NCBI GenBank assembly: GCA_016873715.1
Contig: VGWF01000048.1
Span: 1 to 33,431, forward strand
Direction of reading: 5' to 3'
From: Lentisphaerota bacterium
GTDB lineage: Bacteria; Verrucomicrobiota; Kiritimatiellia; PWTM01
DNA: 33,431 bases
Position 1 is the stretch's first letter; every line of letters begins with the position of its first letter. The notes under the pieces were generated by a model. The model ran no database searches. It was not told the origin of the DNA and saw only the letters and a list, made by a program, of their open reading frames with translations. The translations under genes and the position numbers were made by a program. Of the stretch, positions 8,188 to 16,773 are shown in pieces.

Positions 8188-10121
8188 ACTCCACCATCCC
8201 CGTTGCCTGCGCCCATTTGAAATCAGCTTGGCAGGCTGTCTTCCTTCGGTCGGCTCTCACCGCCCTGCTGCTCGCGCCGCTGGCGGCGCGGCATGCGGCC
8301 GGGACGACTTCACAACCGCCCGTCACCTTCCCCCAGGATGGCGGCGTGCTCGATGTGCGCGAGTTCGGGGCCGTGGCCGACGACGACCAGGATGACACGG
8401 CCGCCATCCAGAAGGCGCTCGACCAGCATCCCAACGGCAACCGGATCATCTACCTGCCGCCGGGCACGTGGATCGTGCGCGACACCTTGAAGTGGCCGCA
8501 GGGCGGGCGGGGCGGCGTGGAGCAGAAGCGCACGATCCTCCAGGGTGCGGGGCCGGCGTACACGACGCTGCAACTGCCCGACGCCACGCCCGGCTTCACC
8601 GATGCCGCCAAAGCCAGGGCGATGATCTGGACCGGCAACCGGCCGGCCCAGCGCTTCCGCAATGCGGTACGCGACCTGACCATCGCCGTCGGCAAGGACA
8701 ACCCCGGGGCCATCGGCCTGCAGTTCAACGCCAGCAACCAGGGCACGATCCGCAACGTCGCCATTCGCGCGACCGAGGGATCCGGCGCCATCGGTCTCGA
8801 CATGGGCTTCACCGACGAGATCGGGCCGCTGCTCGTGAGGAACCTGGAGGTCGCGGGCTTCGAGGTCGGGATCGTCACGAAATGGCCGGTGAATTCCGCG
8901 ACGTTCGAGCAGGTGAAGCTGATCGGACAGCGGAGCTACGGCTGGCGGAATTACCACCAGATGATCTTCGTGCGCGGCCTCGACAGCGAAAACGCCGTGC
9001 CCGCGATCTTCAACGAGAAGGACTCCTGGGGCACGGTCACGCTGGTGGACTCCCGCATCGTCGGCAAAGGCGCCGGTCCGAAGACCCCGGGCATTCTCAA
9101 CCAGCGGCAGATGTACCTGCGCAATGTCGAGATCAGCGGGTACGCGAAGTCCGTGGACCACGCGGACAAGGGCCGGGACAAGGGCGACGTGGAGCCCGCG
9201 GGCGTGGTGCGCGAGGACACCTCCCACGCCAACGTCACCAGCCTGTTCCGCGAGATTCCGGACAGTACCTTCGCGACGGCGGGCGAGGTCAAACATCTTC
9301 CGGTCAAGGAGTCGCCCGGGATTCCCTGGGGCGACGTGGCGAAGGACTGGGCCAGCCTGGCGAAGTTCGGCGGCGATCCGGAGGGCAAGGCCGATTCCAG
9401 TCCGGCGCTCCAGGCGGCCATCGACTCGGGCGCGAAGACCGTCTACCTGCCGGCGGGCGCGCGGTTCCGGTTCGACGGCGAGGTGCAGATCCGGGGTCCG
9501 GTCGAGCGGATCATCGGGCTGGAGGGCCGCTTCACCACCGAGGGCCGGGCGGTATGGCGGCTGGTCGATGGCAAGCACCCGAGCGGACTGCGCGACGCCC
9601 CGGCGGTGATCATCGAGCGGTGCAGCGGGGACAGCGGCGGCCACGGCATCGTCATCCGTCACGAATCCGCGCGCGCCATGGTGGTCAGTTCGTGGATCGG
9701 CGCCCACGTGGAAGGACGGGGGAGCGGCGACCTCTTCCTGGACGACTTCTGCGGCCGCCTCGACCTCCTCGAACCCGGCCAGAGCGCCTGGTGCCGGCAG
9801 CTCAACACCGAGCGCAAGGGCACCATGCTGCGGAACAACGGCGGGAAGCTGTGGATCCTCGGCATGAAGACGGAGAAGATCGGCACCATCATCGAGACCG
9901 CCAACGGTGGCGTCACTGATGCGGCGGGCATCTTCATCTACTCGAATCAGGGCTGGGACGAGACCGTGCCCGCCTTCGTGATCCACAACAGCACCGCGAT
10001 CCTGGCGGGCATCAACGAGCGCAACTTCAACCGCCGGCCGGTGTCCCTGTGGTTCCGCGAAACCCAGGGCGAAGAGACCCGCGAGTCGAAATCGCCGGCC
10101 TGGGTGTACCTGAGCCGGTAA
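8184..10121 (+). CDS. Secreted double beta-helix protein (pectate-lyase-3/GH55-like)
   Basis: A 645-residue protein with two pectate-lyase-superfamily openings. The first is VREFGAVADDDQDDTAAIQKAL (about residues 55-76). The second is the run from FGGDPEGKADSSPALQAAI to KTVYLPAGA (about 396-424). Two such modules in tandem are the layout of GH55 exo-beta-1,3-glucanases, so a beta-glucan hydrolase is one possibility, but no catalytic residue is assigned. The gene is a clear paralogue of the one at 16911 (shared RQLN...GGKLW-LG-K near the C-terminus). The leader is odd: from ATG 8184 the signal core LTALLLAPLAARHAA is preceded by about 23 unrelated residues. A TTG at 8217 would give a normal MK-start leader. 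The 3' end (LSR-stop) is part of the duplicated junction block. Confidence 0.8.
   Translation: MNSTIPVACAHLKSAWQAVFLRSALTALLLAPLAARHAAGTTSQPPVTFPQDGGVLDVREFGAVADDDQDDTAAIQKALDQHPNGNRIIYLPPGTWIVRDTLKWPQGGRGGVEQKRTILQGAGPAYTTLQLPDATPGFTDAAKARAMIWTGNRPAQRFRNAVRDLTIAVGKDNPGAIGLQFNASNQGTIRNVAIRATEGSGAIGLDMGFTDEIGPLLVRNLEVAGFEVGIVTKWPVNSATFEQVKLIGQRSYGWRNYHQMIFVRGLDSENAVPAIFNEKDSWGTVTLVDSRIVGKGAGPKTPGILNQRQMYLRNVEISGYAKSVDHADKGRDKGDVEPAGVVREDTSHANVTSLFREIPDSTFATAGEVKHLPVKESPGIPWGDVAKDWASLAKFGGDPEGKADSSPALQAAIDSGAKTVYLPAGARFRFDGEVQIRGPVERIIGLEGRFTTEGRAVWRLVDGKHPSGLRDAPAVIIERCSGDSGGHGIVIRHESARAMVVSSWIGAHVEGRGSGDLFLDDFCGRLDLLEPGQSAWCRQLNTERKGTMLRNNGGKLWILGMKTEKIGTIIETANGGVTDAAGIFIYSNQGWDETVPAFVIHNSTAILAGINERNFNRRPVSLWFRETQGEETRESKSPAWVYLSR
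8256..8284 (+). repeat. Signal-peptide-coding block, copy 6
   Basis: 29 nt identical to 4546-4574 and 6658-6686, but fused to a different upstream coding sequence, so the match starts abruptly at the block. Confidence 0.85.
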
Positions 10122-10187
10122 TTGCCCTCTGAGGCGCCTACCCACTATGATAGCCGCTCTGAAGCATGTGAAAGAAGAACCAACATG
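10108..10187 (+). repeat. Duplicated 80-nt gene-junction block, copy A
   Basis: This block holds the last codons of the double beta-helix gene (YLSR-stop), the intergenic spacer, a purine-rich Shine-Dalgarno and the ATG of the next gene. Aligned by eye to 11446-11525 it has the same length with no gap and about 55 of 80 matches. The strongest cores are ACCTGAGCCGGTA and CCCACTATGAT. Confidence 0.8.
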
Positions 10188-11426
10188 TGCGTGTCACCGT
10201 CAACCAGACCTCAGGTCCGAACCAGATTGATCAGATGTAGGATCATGCACACGTCGTCAACCTGCGGCAGACTCGGGGGCCGGATGGCGGGAGCGAGCGG
10301 TCCGACTTCGTTCGTGGCATTTCTGTTCGCCGCCACGATGGCTCTTCCGTCGTCGTACGCCGAATACAAGATCTTCTGGGGCGACATTCATGGTCACACC
10401 AGCCACTCCGACGGCAAGGGCAGCTTGGACGATTACTTCACCTATGCTCGCGATGTCTCCAAATTGGACTTCGTGATTGTTACCGACCACGACTATGGAA
10501 ACGGTAAGCCCGCGTGGCGGATGCCCCAAGAAACCTGGATGCTGACGCAAGACAAGGCGGACGAGTTCACGGTCGACGGCAAGTTCGTCGCCATTGCGGG
10601 CTACGAGTGGACCTCGCAAGCCAAGTACTGGACGGACGTCGGGCCCAATAAGCCTTCCGAGCGGCTGTTCCCGGGTGCGCCGAAATTCTACAACCACAAG
10701 AACGTGTACTTCCCGACGCGACTCGACGACATCTTCAGCGCCAAGGACACCGCCTCCTACACTCCGGACATGCTAGCGGCGGCCGTGCGGAAACAGGGCG
10801 GGTTGATTCAGAACAATCATCCCGACGCTGGTCCCGAAGGGCAGGACCAGTGGGATTACTCGCCAGACCACTACCCCGTGATCACGAACACTGAAATCCG
10901 CCCCGACACGTTGCGGCACGAGGGCAAGACGTACCCGCTCGATAGCGAGAGGATGGTCCGTGAGTTCCTGAGCCGGGGCGGCAAGACCGGTTTTGTGCTG
11001 GGCTCCGACACGCACGAGGGTCAGCCTGCGGCGCGGACGGCCGTGCTGGCCAAGGAACTCACGCGCAACGCCATCTTCGATGCGTTGCGACATCGCCGCA
11101 ACTACGCGGTGTCGCACGCCCGGATCGAACTCGACGTTCAGATCAACGGCCATCGGATGGGCGAGGAGTTCGTCACAGCGGACAAGCCGGCGATCACGGT
11201 GTCCGTCACAGGCACCGCCCCGATCGCCGAACTAGTGATCATTCGAGACGGTTCCGTGTTAAGCCGCCTTACACCCAACACGCCGCAGGTCAAGCTCACC
11301 TATCGCGACGAATCGTTCCAACAATCGAGCTACTACTATGTCCGCGTCGTCCAGAGTGATGCAGACGCGCACGGCAATCCCTCGCACGCCTGGTCCAGCC
11401 CGATTTGGGCGAAGAAAGGACTTTGA
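10185..11426 (+). CDS. Secreted PHP-domain metallohydrolase (CehA/McbA, DUF3604-like)
   Basis: About 413 residues. The PHP metal-binding motifs are in order: GDIHGHTSHSDG, VTDHDYGN, GYEWTS, IQNNHPDAG and LGSDTHEGQ, followed by a C-terminal beta domain (AELVIIRDG through YYYVRVVQ). Related CehA/McbA proteins include carbaryl and other ester or phosphoester hydrolases; the natural substrate here is unknown. The protein looks exported: SFVAFLFAATMALPSSYA is a hydrophobic core followed by a cleavage-like site. The start is uncertain. ATG 10185 ends the duplicated junction block and has AAAGAAG upstream, but gives a long N-region. ATG 10245 and ATG 10284 give shorter leaders. It stands between two beta-helix genes whose flanks show duplication. 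Confidence 0.83.
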   Translation: MCVSPSTRPQVRTRLIRCRIMHTSSTCGRLGGRMAGASGPTSFVAFLFAATMALPSSYAEYKIFWGDIHGHTSHSDGKGSLDDYFTYARDVSKLDFVIVTDHDYGNGKPAWRMPQETWMLTQDKADEFTVDGKFVAIAGYEWTSQAKYWTDVGPNKPSERLFPGAPKFYNHKNVYFPTRLDDIFSAKDTASYTPDMLAAAVRKQGGLIQNNHPDAGPEGQDQWDYSPDHYPVITNTEIRPDTLRHEGKTYPLDSERMVREFLSRGGKTGFVLGSDTHEGQPAARTAVLAKELTRNAIFDALRHRRNYAVSHARIELDVQINGHRMGEEFVTADKPAITVSVTGTAPIAELVIIRDGSVLSRLTPNTPQVKLTYRDESFQQSSYYYVRVVQSDADAHGNPSHAWSSPIWAKKGL

Positions 11427-11445
11427 ATCCCGGCAGCATCGATCC

Positions 11446-11525
11446 ACCTGAGCCGGTAGTTACATACCGAGCGGCCTGCCCACTATGATGGCCGGCTTGG
11501 AGTACACGCAAGGAAGCACGACATG
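11446..11525 (+). repeat. Duplicated 80-nt gene-junction block, copy B
   Basis: This is the gapless second copy of 10108-10187. It lies after the PHP gene stop and ends exactly at the ATG of the single beta-helix gene. The opening still reads HLSR-stop in frame, matching the YLSR-stop end of the double beta-helix gene, although no such gene precedes it. It therefore carries a vestige of a lost 3' gene end. Confidence 0.8.
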
Positions 11526-12944
11526 CGCACCCGACTGCAAGTGAACCTGCTCGCTGTCCTCCTGCCCGCCGCCGCCGTTTCGGCGGCGCCCGTCACCACC
11601 ACGGATGAACTCCTCGCCGCCATCGCGGGCGCCGGGCCCGGGGCTGTGATCGAACTGGCGGGAGGCACGTTCCGCCTCACCCGAACGCTTGATGTCCCGG
11701 GTGGAATCACGCTCAAGGGCGCGGGCATGGACAAGACCGTCCTCACCCACGTGGAATCCTGGAAGCCTTCTCCCGAATCCCTACCCGACCCGGAGATGCG
11801 GCTGGAGGGGCTGGACACCGATGCCTACCTGATCCGCATCCGGCGGGATACCCAGGGGGTCACCCTCTCGGACATGACCCTGCAAGGACCGCAGCTGCAC
11901 GGGGCGATCTTCGCGTGGTTCCACACCGGCCTGCACCTGCAGCGCCTGCGGATCAAGGACACTCTATGGTGCGGCGTGCGCACGTTCGGATTGAAACAGG
12001 CGAAGGTTCACGACTGCGAGTTCATCAACGCGGGCGGGCGATGGGAGAAGGGCCAACCCGGGCTGAAAGGTGGCATCACTGGCGGAGGGATCTTCGCTTG
12101 CTGGACAAGCGATTCCGAGATCTGGAACAACCGCTTCCTGGAAACGCGCAGCGAGCCGAACGAGCACTACTACGGCATCAAGGGCCGCGAAGCGAGGCGC
12201 GTGCGGATCCATCACAACACCATCCTGACGAACTTCTCCATCGAGTTCCCGTTTGAGAACGACGAGGATGTCGAGATCGACCACAACGTCTGCAGCGGCA
12301 CTGTTTCAATCCCCAAGCATGCCGGCGGGCCCCTGGCGAAGAGCGGACGCACCTTCCACATCCATCACAACTGCTTCCGCAACAGCTACAGCATCGAGTT
12401 CGTGCGGAACGGCGTGGAGATCGACCACAACCTCTTCGACTTCGATCCGCAGGCGGACCATGGCAACCTGATTTCAGCCTTCGGCAAGGCCGCCGCGCCC
12501 GGTCCGGCGAGCTTCCACAACAACCTCGTGAGCAATCCCGGACGCGGCGTGATGTGGATGAACGAGCCGTACGGAAAGCTGGACGTGCGGAACAACCACA
12601 TCATCGCCCGCACGACCAAGACGCCGCGCACCGAGGGGCTCTTCGGCTTCAACGAGAAGAGCGGCTTCGCGGAGTTCCGCTTCGCGGACAACATCATCGA
12701 ATGCGAAGGCACGCCGCGCCCTCTCTTCCGCAACGACGCCAGCGGGGCGGCGACCGTGGAGAACAACCGGCTTGTGAACATCACGGACACCGCGCGCTAC
12801 CCCAACAAGGTCGCCGGAAGGCCGCAAGGGCCGGAGCAGCCGCTTCAGTTCCGGTGCGGCGTAAACGGGGAGATGTCAGTGGACGGCTGGAAGACGGGCG
12901 CGGCCCGGGACGCAGCGTATCCAGGCGCGGGTTCCCCGCCATGA
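11523..12944 (+). CDS. Secreted right-handed parallel beta-helix protein
   Basis: A 473-residue exported protein; residues 1-22 form a signal peptide (NLLAVLLPAAAVSAA). The rest has regularly spaced beta-helix rungs: GAVIELAGGTFRLTRTLDVP, GVTLSDMTLQG, ARRVRIHHNTIL, DVEIDHNVCSG, FHIHHNCFRNS, GVEIDHNLFDF, KLDVRNNHII and TVENNRLVN. The His-Asn pairs at the turns are typical of NosD/PL6-like helices. It could be a polysaccharide lyase or a carbohydrate-binding scaffold; no catalytic residues are assigned. ATG 11523 is supported by AAGGA 9 nt upstream. The stop overlaps the following sulfatase (ATGA). A decayed copy of its 3' end lies at 16774-16914. Confidence 0.85.
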   Translation: MRTRLQVNLLAVLLPAAAVSAAPVTTTDELLAAIAGAGPGAVIELAGGTFRLTRTLDVPGGITLKGAGMDKTVLTHVESWKPSPESLPDPEMRLEGLDTDAYLIRIRRDTQGVTLSDMTLQGPQLHGAIFAWFHTGLHLQRLRIKDTLWCGVRTFGLKQAKVHDCEFINAGGRWEKGQPGLKGGITGGGIFACWTSDSEIWNNRFLETRSEPNEHYYGIKGREARRVRIHHNTILTNFSIEFPFENDEDVEIDHNVCSGTVSIPKHAGGPLAKSGRTFHIHHNCFRNSYSIEFVRNGVEIDHNLFDFDPQADHGNLISAFGKAAAPGPASFHNNLVSNPGRGVMWMNEPYGKLDVRNNHIIARTTKTPRTEGLFGFNEKSGFAEFRFADNIIECEGTPRPLFRNDASGAATVENNRLVNITDTARYPNKVAGRPQGPEQPLQFRCGVNGEMSVDGWKTGAARDAAYPGAGSPP

Positions 12945-14281
12945 GTCGCAGCGCACCATTTCTCGCCGCCTTGCTGCTCGCTCCGCTGGCCGTACCGCAC
13001 GGTGCCAATGCGGAGCCCGCGAGGCCCAACATCGTTCTGATCCTGGCCGACGATCTGGGCTATGGATCTCTCGGTTGCTACGGCAATGCGGAGGTCGCAA
13101 CGCCGCACATCGACCGCCTGGCCCGCGGCGGCGTGCGTCTGACCGACTTTCACAGCAACGGAGCGCTCTGCTCGCCGACCCGTGCGGCGCTGCTGACGGG
13201 CCGTTACCCGCAGCGATGCGCGGAGGTGCCCGACGCGGAGCTTTCCCCCGTGTTCCGCGAGCAGCGCAGGGCGAATCCCGTCCAGCGTTGGGCGTGGGGC
13301 CTCTGCGCGACGGAACGGACGATGCCGGCCGTGCTGAAACAGGCGGGCTACCGCACCGCCCTCATCGGCAAGTGGCATCTCGGGTATGACGCGAAGTTCC
13401 ACCCGATGAACTATGGCTTCGACGAGTTCCGCGGCTTCGTGGGCGGCAACGTGGACTACCACACGCATGTCGCGGGCTACGGCACGAAGGAGCTGGACTG
13501 GTGGAACGATCGGCGGATCGCGAACGAGGCCGGCTATTCCACCGATCTGCTCACGACGTATGCCGCCGAGTTCATCGCGCGGAACAAGGACGCCCCGTTC
13601 TTCCTCTACCTGGCTCACGGGGCCGTCCACACGCCGCTGCAAGGACGCGAGTCCGCCCGCAAGCGGTCGCCGGTGGACACGTACAAGGAGATGGTCGGCA
13701 CGCTGGACGACTCCGTCGGCATGGTCGTCGCCGCACTCTGCAAGCATAGGCTGGAAACCAACACTCTCGTGATCTTCTGCTCGGACAACGGCCCGGCCGC
13801 GCCACCCGGCTTCGCAGCGAACGCCGGCCTGCGCGGAAAGAAGGGCACGCTCTTCGAAGGCGGGCACCGCGTGCCGTTCATCGCCTCGTGGCCGGGCACA
13901 ATCGCTCCGGGGACGACCAGCGACGCGGCGGCGATGAGCATGGACCTGTTCCCCACCTTCGCGGCCGTGGCGGACGCTCGCCTGCCGGCCGACCGGCAGC
14001 TGGACGGCATCGACCTCCTGCCCCTGCTCAAGGGGGGGGCCGCCCCCGCACCGCGCGACCTGCACTGGCAATCCGGCGAAGACTGGGCGGTGCGGCGCGG
14101 CTCATGGAAGCTGGCGGGGAAGCGCAACAAAGCCCTCTCGCTCATCAACCTCCAGCACGACATCGGAGAGGCGGACAACCTTCTGGAGCGCGAACCCGCG
14201 CTGGTCAAGGAACTGATGGAAGCACACGCGCACTGGGTCCAATCGATCGGATCGCGGAGCCGTGAACATGAGACACCCTGA
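12941..14281 (+). CDS. Secreted sulfatase
   Basis: A 446-residue arylsulfatase-type enzyme with an intact active site. It has Asp37-Asp38 (ILADDLGYG), Cys77-Ser-Pro-Thr-Arg followed by AALLTGR, Lys144 and His146 (GKWHLG), His230 (HGAVH), Asp282-Asn283 (SDNGP) and Lys301 in GKKGTLFEGG. This lies closer to the classical arylsulfatase A / GalNAc-6-sulfatase-like type than the two sulfatases at 1724-4389. The signal peptide has the cluster core LAALLLAPLAVPHGANA. It begins inside the stop of the beta-helix gene (ATGA) and its 3' end overlaps the next gene by 14 nt, so the three genes are tightly coupled. It should release sulfate from a glycan after formylglycine maturation by an enzyme encoded outside this window. 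Confidence 0.94.
   Translation: MSRSAPFLAALLLAPLAVPHGANAEPARPNIVLILADDLGYGSLGCYGNAEVATPHIDRLARGGVRLTDFHSNGALCSPTRAALLTGRYPQRCAEVPDAELSPVFREQRRANPVQRWAWGLCATERTMPAVLKQAGYRTALIGKWHLGYDAKFHPMNYGFDEFRGFVGGNVDYHTHVAGYGTKELDWWNDRRIANEAGYSTDLLTTYAAEFIARNKDAPFFLYLAHGAVHTPLQGRESARKRSPVDTYKEMVGTLDDSVGMVVAALCKHRLETNTLVIFCSDNGPAAPPGFAANAGLRGKKGTLFEGGHRVPFIASWPGTIAPGTTSDAAAMSMDLFPTFAAVADARLPADRQLDGIDLLPLLKGGAAPAPRDLHWQSGEDWAVRRGSWKLAGKRNKALSLINLQHDIGEADNLLEREPALVKELMEAHAHWVQSIGSRSREHETP
12962..12990 (+). repeat. Signal-peptide-coding block, copy 7
   Basis: 26 of 29 nt match the consensus block, in the third sulfatase gene. Confidence 0.7.
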
Positions 14282-16769
14282 CGCCGCCGCCGGGCAACAC
14301 ATCCGCGCGCTGCTCGCCACGCTCCTGCTCGCGCCGCCGGCCGCCCTGCGCGCATCGGACCCACCGGCCGGCCTGCCCGCGCCGCGGGGGGAGCAGGCGG
14401 TGTTCGTCATCCGGGACGAGGTCGCCGTGACCAACCCGCCGCGGTTCGGCGTGAACTTCGACCCGCCGGGCATGTCGCACTGGAACACGGAGCCGTGGCA
14501 CAACCAGTGGTGGCTGGGGCCGAACCCGAATCCCATCACCGCGCGCCATAAGGGCACGGCCACCGGCGGGAGCGCCACGACGCTCGACGACGACAAGTCG
14601 CCCGGGATTGGCTACTACGACGTTTTCCGCGACGGCTTTTTCGACGGCGGCACGGCGGTGGTGTACCGGCTGGAGGGCGGCGTCCTGCGCGTGCTGCGCG
14701 AGGGCCGCATCGCCCGCTACCTCGCGTCAAGGGCCGGACCGAACCGCGTCGAGTTCGCGGAGCCCGGCCCGGAGGTGCGGGCGGGCGACGAGTATCTGCT
14801 GCACGCGACGCGGATGGACATCCCGGCCGCGTCCACGCGCACCTGGGCCGGCCGGCCGTGGTGGTGCTTCGGCGGGCTCGAGCTGGGCGGGCCGGCAGAG
14901 AAGCTGCATGCGCAGGGCGTGCGGGTCGGCTTGTCGGCCGACGCCCCGCCGGGCGGCGGCGGCGCATCGTTCGCGCTCACGCTGCCCGCCGGCTGGACGA
15001 ACGGCCGGGTTGCGGTCGGGCAGTGGCTGCTCTCGGCCGAGCAGGCGGACTGGCCGCGCTTCCGCCCCGGCCGCACCTACTCGCTGCGGGTCTGGCTCAA
15101 GCAAAACGGCCTGGCCGACGGCGCGGCCCACGTGAAGGTTGCCAGTCTGACGGGCGCGACCTTCCGCGCGACGGGCGAATGGGCGGAGTACCGCCTCGAA
15201 TTCGCCGCCGCGCCGCCGCGCGGGCCGGGCGCGGAGCGGCTCGAGATCGGGATCGCGGGGGCCGGCACGCTGCTCATCGACAACCTGACCATCGTCGAGC
15301 GGGACGGCCCGCCGCCGTACGGCTTCTACCCGCACGTCATCGAGACGCTCGAGCGGTTCCGGCCCAGCACGCTTCGCCTGTGGTCGCTGCAGGAGAACCG
15401 CGGGTTCGGCAAGGCGCTGGACGATGCGCTGGGTCCGCCCGAGGAGTCGAACCTCACCTTCCGCGAGCTGAACGGCGCGCACACCACGGATCCGCTGGGC
15501 CTGCATCGCGAGCTGGAGCTGTGCGCGCGGGTCGGGGCGGATCCCTGGATCATCACCTCCACGATGTTCACGCCGGCGGAGCAGCAAAACCTCATCGAAT
15601 ACCTGGCCGGCCCGCCCGGCTCGCCGCATGGCCGGAAGCGCGCGGCCTGGGGGCGGGCGGCGCCGTGGACCGAGGCCTTCCGGCGGATCAAGATCGAGAT
15701 GGGCAACGAGACGTGGAACGGCATGTTCGCCCCGCAGCACTTCAGCGGCCGCGGCGCGGTCTACGGCGCCCTGTGCGAGCTGATGTTCCAGCGCATGAAG
15801 GCGAGCCCGCACTTCCGCGCCGGGCAGTTCCAGTTCGTGGTCAACGGCTGGGTCGCCCAGCCCGGCAACGACAAATGGGGCTACGGAGCGAACGCGCTGC
15901 GGCACGCGCCGTCGGCCCAGGCGGTGGACATCGCCTACTACACGGGCGGCTGGGACGCGGTGGGCCTGATGAAGGCCGGCAGCGAGGCGGAGGGCTGGAT
16001 GAACGCGCTGACCTACTCGCGCCGCATGCTGCTGCCGCGGGCCCGCGAGTTCCGCCGCACCGCGGAGGCCATCGCGGCGGAGCAGGGCCGGCCCGGCGCG
16101 ATCGAGAGCCTGGTCTACGAGGCCGGACCCGGGTACACGCTCCCCGGCCCCGGCAAGTTCAACCGCCGGGAGCAGGAGGAGGGCAAGTCGCTCGCGCACG
16201 CCATCAACGCGCTCGACATCTTCCTGTCCAACCTGCGCGAGGGCTACGGCGACCAGTCGTTCTTCACCTTCCTCAACGGCCACTACTGGTCCTCGCACAA
16301 CCGGACCTGGGGCGAGCATATCGCCTGGAAGGCGCTCGGCCTGCGCAACGCGCTGCTCGCCGGCGACCTGCTCGCCTGCGAGGCGCGCGAGATGGTCACG
16401 ATCGACCTGCCGGAGACGCAGGCCGACCTGGTGTCGCAGCGCAACAGCGCGGACCGCAATACGCGCTCCTTCCCGCCCGTACCCGACCTGCCGTTGGTGG
16501 ACTGCTATCCCTTCCGCGACGGGCCGCGCCACGCGATCCTTCTGCTCTCCCGCCGGCTGGACGGCCCCACGCGCGTCACGCTGGAGCTGCCCTACGACCC
16601 CCGGCCGGCTTACACGCTGCACACCCTGGCCGCTCCCGGCCCCGGCGCTCACAACATCGACGAGGAGGCGGTGCGGGTCGAGCGCGTGGAGAAGACCGGA
16701 ATGGAGAGGCGGTTCACGCTGCAGGTCCCGCCCCACGCCGCCGTGGTGTTGGTCAACGAGGCGAAGTGA
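14268..16769 (+). CDS. Secreted GH51-like (clan GH-A) glycosidase with carbohydrate-binding module
   Basis: An 833-residue exported protein. After the signal peptide (LLATLLLAPPAALRA) comes an N-terminal domain of unclear type. A CBM4/9-like jelly roll follows at roughly residues 220-345 (RPGRTYSLRVWLKQNG through LLIDNLTIVE), then a TIM barrel. The barrel has the clan-A acid/base motif GNE at Glu481 (KIEMGNETWNG) and a likely nucleophile Glu618 in YEAGPGY. The closing beta-sandwich has AILLLSRRLDGPTRVTLELP. This is the plan of alpha-L-arabinofuranosidases and related GH51 enzymes, but similarity is distant, so the activity is only suggested. ATG 14268 is preferred to GTG 14262. The gene overlaps the sulfatase by 14 nt. 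GC is visibly higher than in its neighbours. Confidence 0.75.
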   Translation: MRHPDAAAGQHIRALLATLLLAPPAALRASDPPAGLPAPRGEQAVFVIRDEVAVTNPPRFGVNFDPPGMSHWNTEPWHNQWWLGPNPNPITARHKGTATGGSATTLDDDKSPGIGYYDVFRDGFFDGGTAVVYRLEGGVLRVLREGRIARYLASRAGPNRVEFAEPGPEVRAGDEYLLHATRMDIPAASTRTWAGRPWWCFGGLELGGPAEKLHAQGVRVGLSADAPPGGGGASFALTLPAGWTNGRVAVGQWLLSAEQADWPRFRPGRTYSLRVWLKQNGLADGAAHVKVASLTGATFRATGEWAEYRLEFAAAPPRGPGAERLEIGIAGAGTLLIDNLTIVERDGPPPYGFYPHVIETLERFRPSTLRLWSLQENRGFGKALDDALGPPEESNLTFRELNGAHTTDPLGLHRELELCARVGADPWIITSTMFTPAEQQNLIEYLAGPPGSPHGRKRAAWGRAAPWTEAFRRIKIEMGNETWNGMFAPQHFSGRGAVYGALCELMFQRMKASPHFRAGQFQFVVNGWVAQPGNDKWGYGANALRHAPSAQAVDIAYYTGGWDAVGLMKAGSEAEGWMNALTYSRRMLLPRAREFRRTAEAIAAEQGRPGAIESLVYEAGPGYTLPGPGKFNRREQEEGKSLAHAINALDIFLSNLREGYGDQSFFTFLNGHYWSSHNRTWGEHIAWKALGLRNALLAGDLLACEAREMVTIDLPETQADLVSQRNSADRNTRSFPPVPDLPLVDCYPFRDGPRHAILLLSRRLDGPTRVTLELPYDPRPAYTLHTLAAPGPGAHNIDEEAVRVERVEKTGMERRFTLQVPPHAAVVLVNEAK
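14313..14341 (+). repeat. Signal-peptide-coding block, copy 8 (divergent)
   Basis: 24 of 29 nt match the consensus block, inside the leader of the GH51-like gene. Confidence 0.5.
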
Positions 16770-16773
16770 ACCC

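Noticed and set aside
10122-10184. Upstream TTG start for the PHP gene giving a longer protein
   Set aside because: It would run through the duplicated junction block and give a long non-hydrophobic N-terminus; later ATGs fit better with an exported protein.
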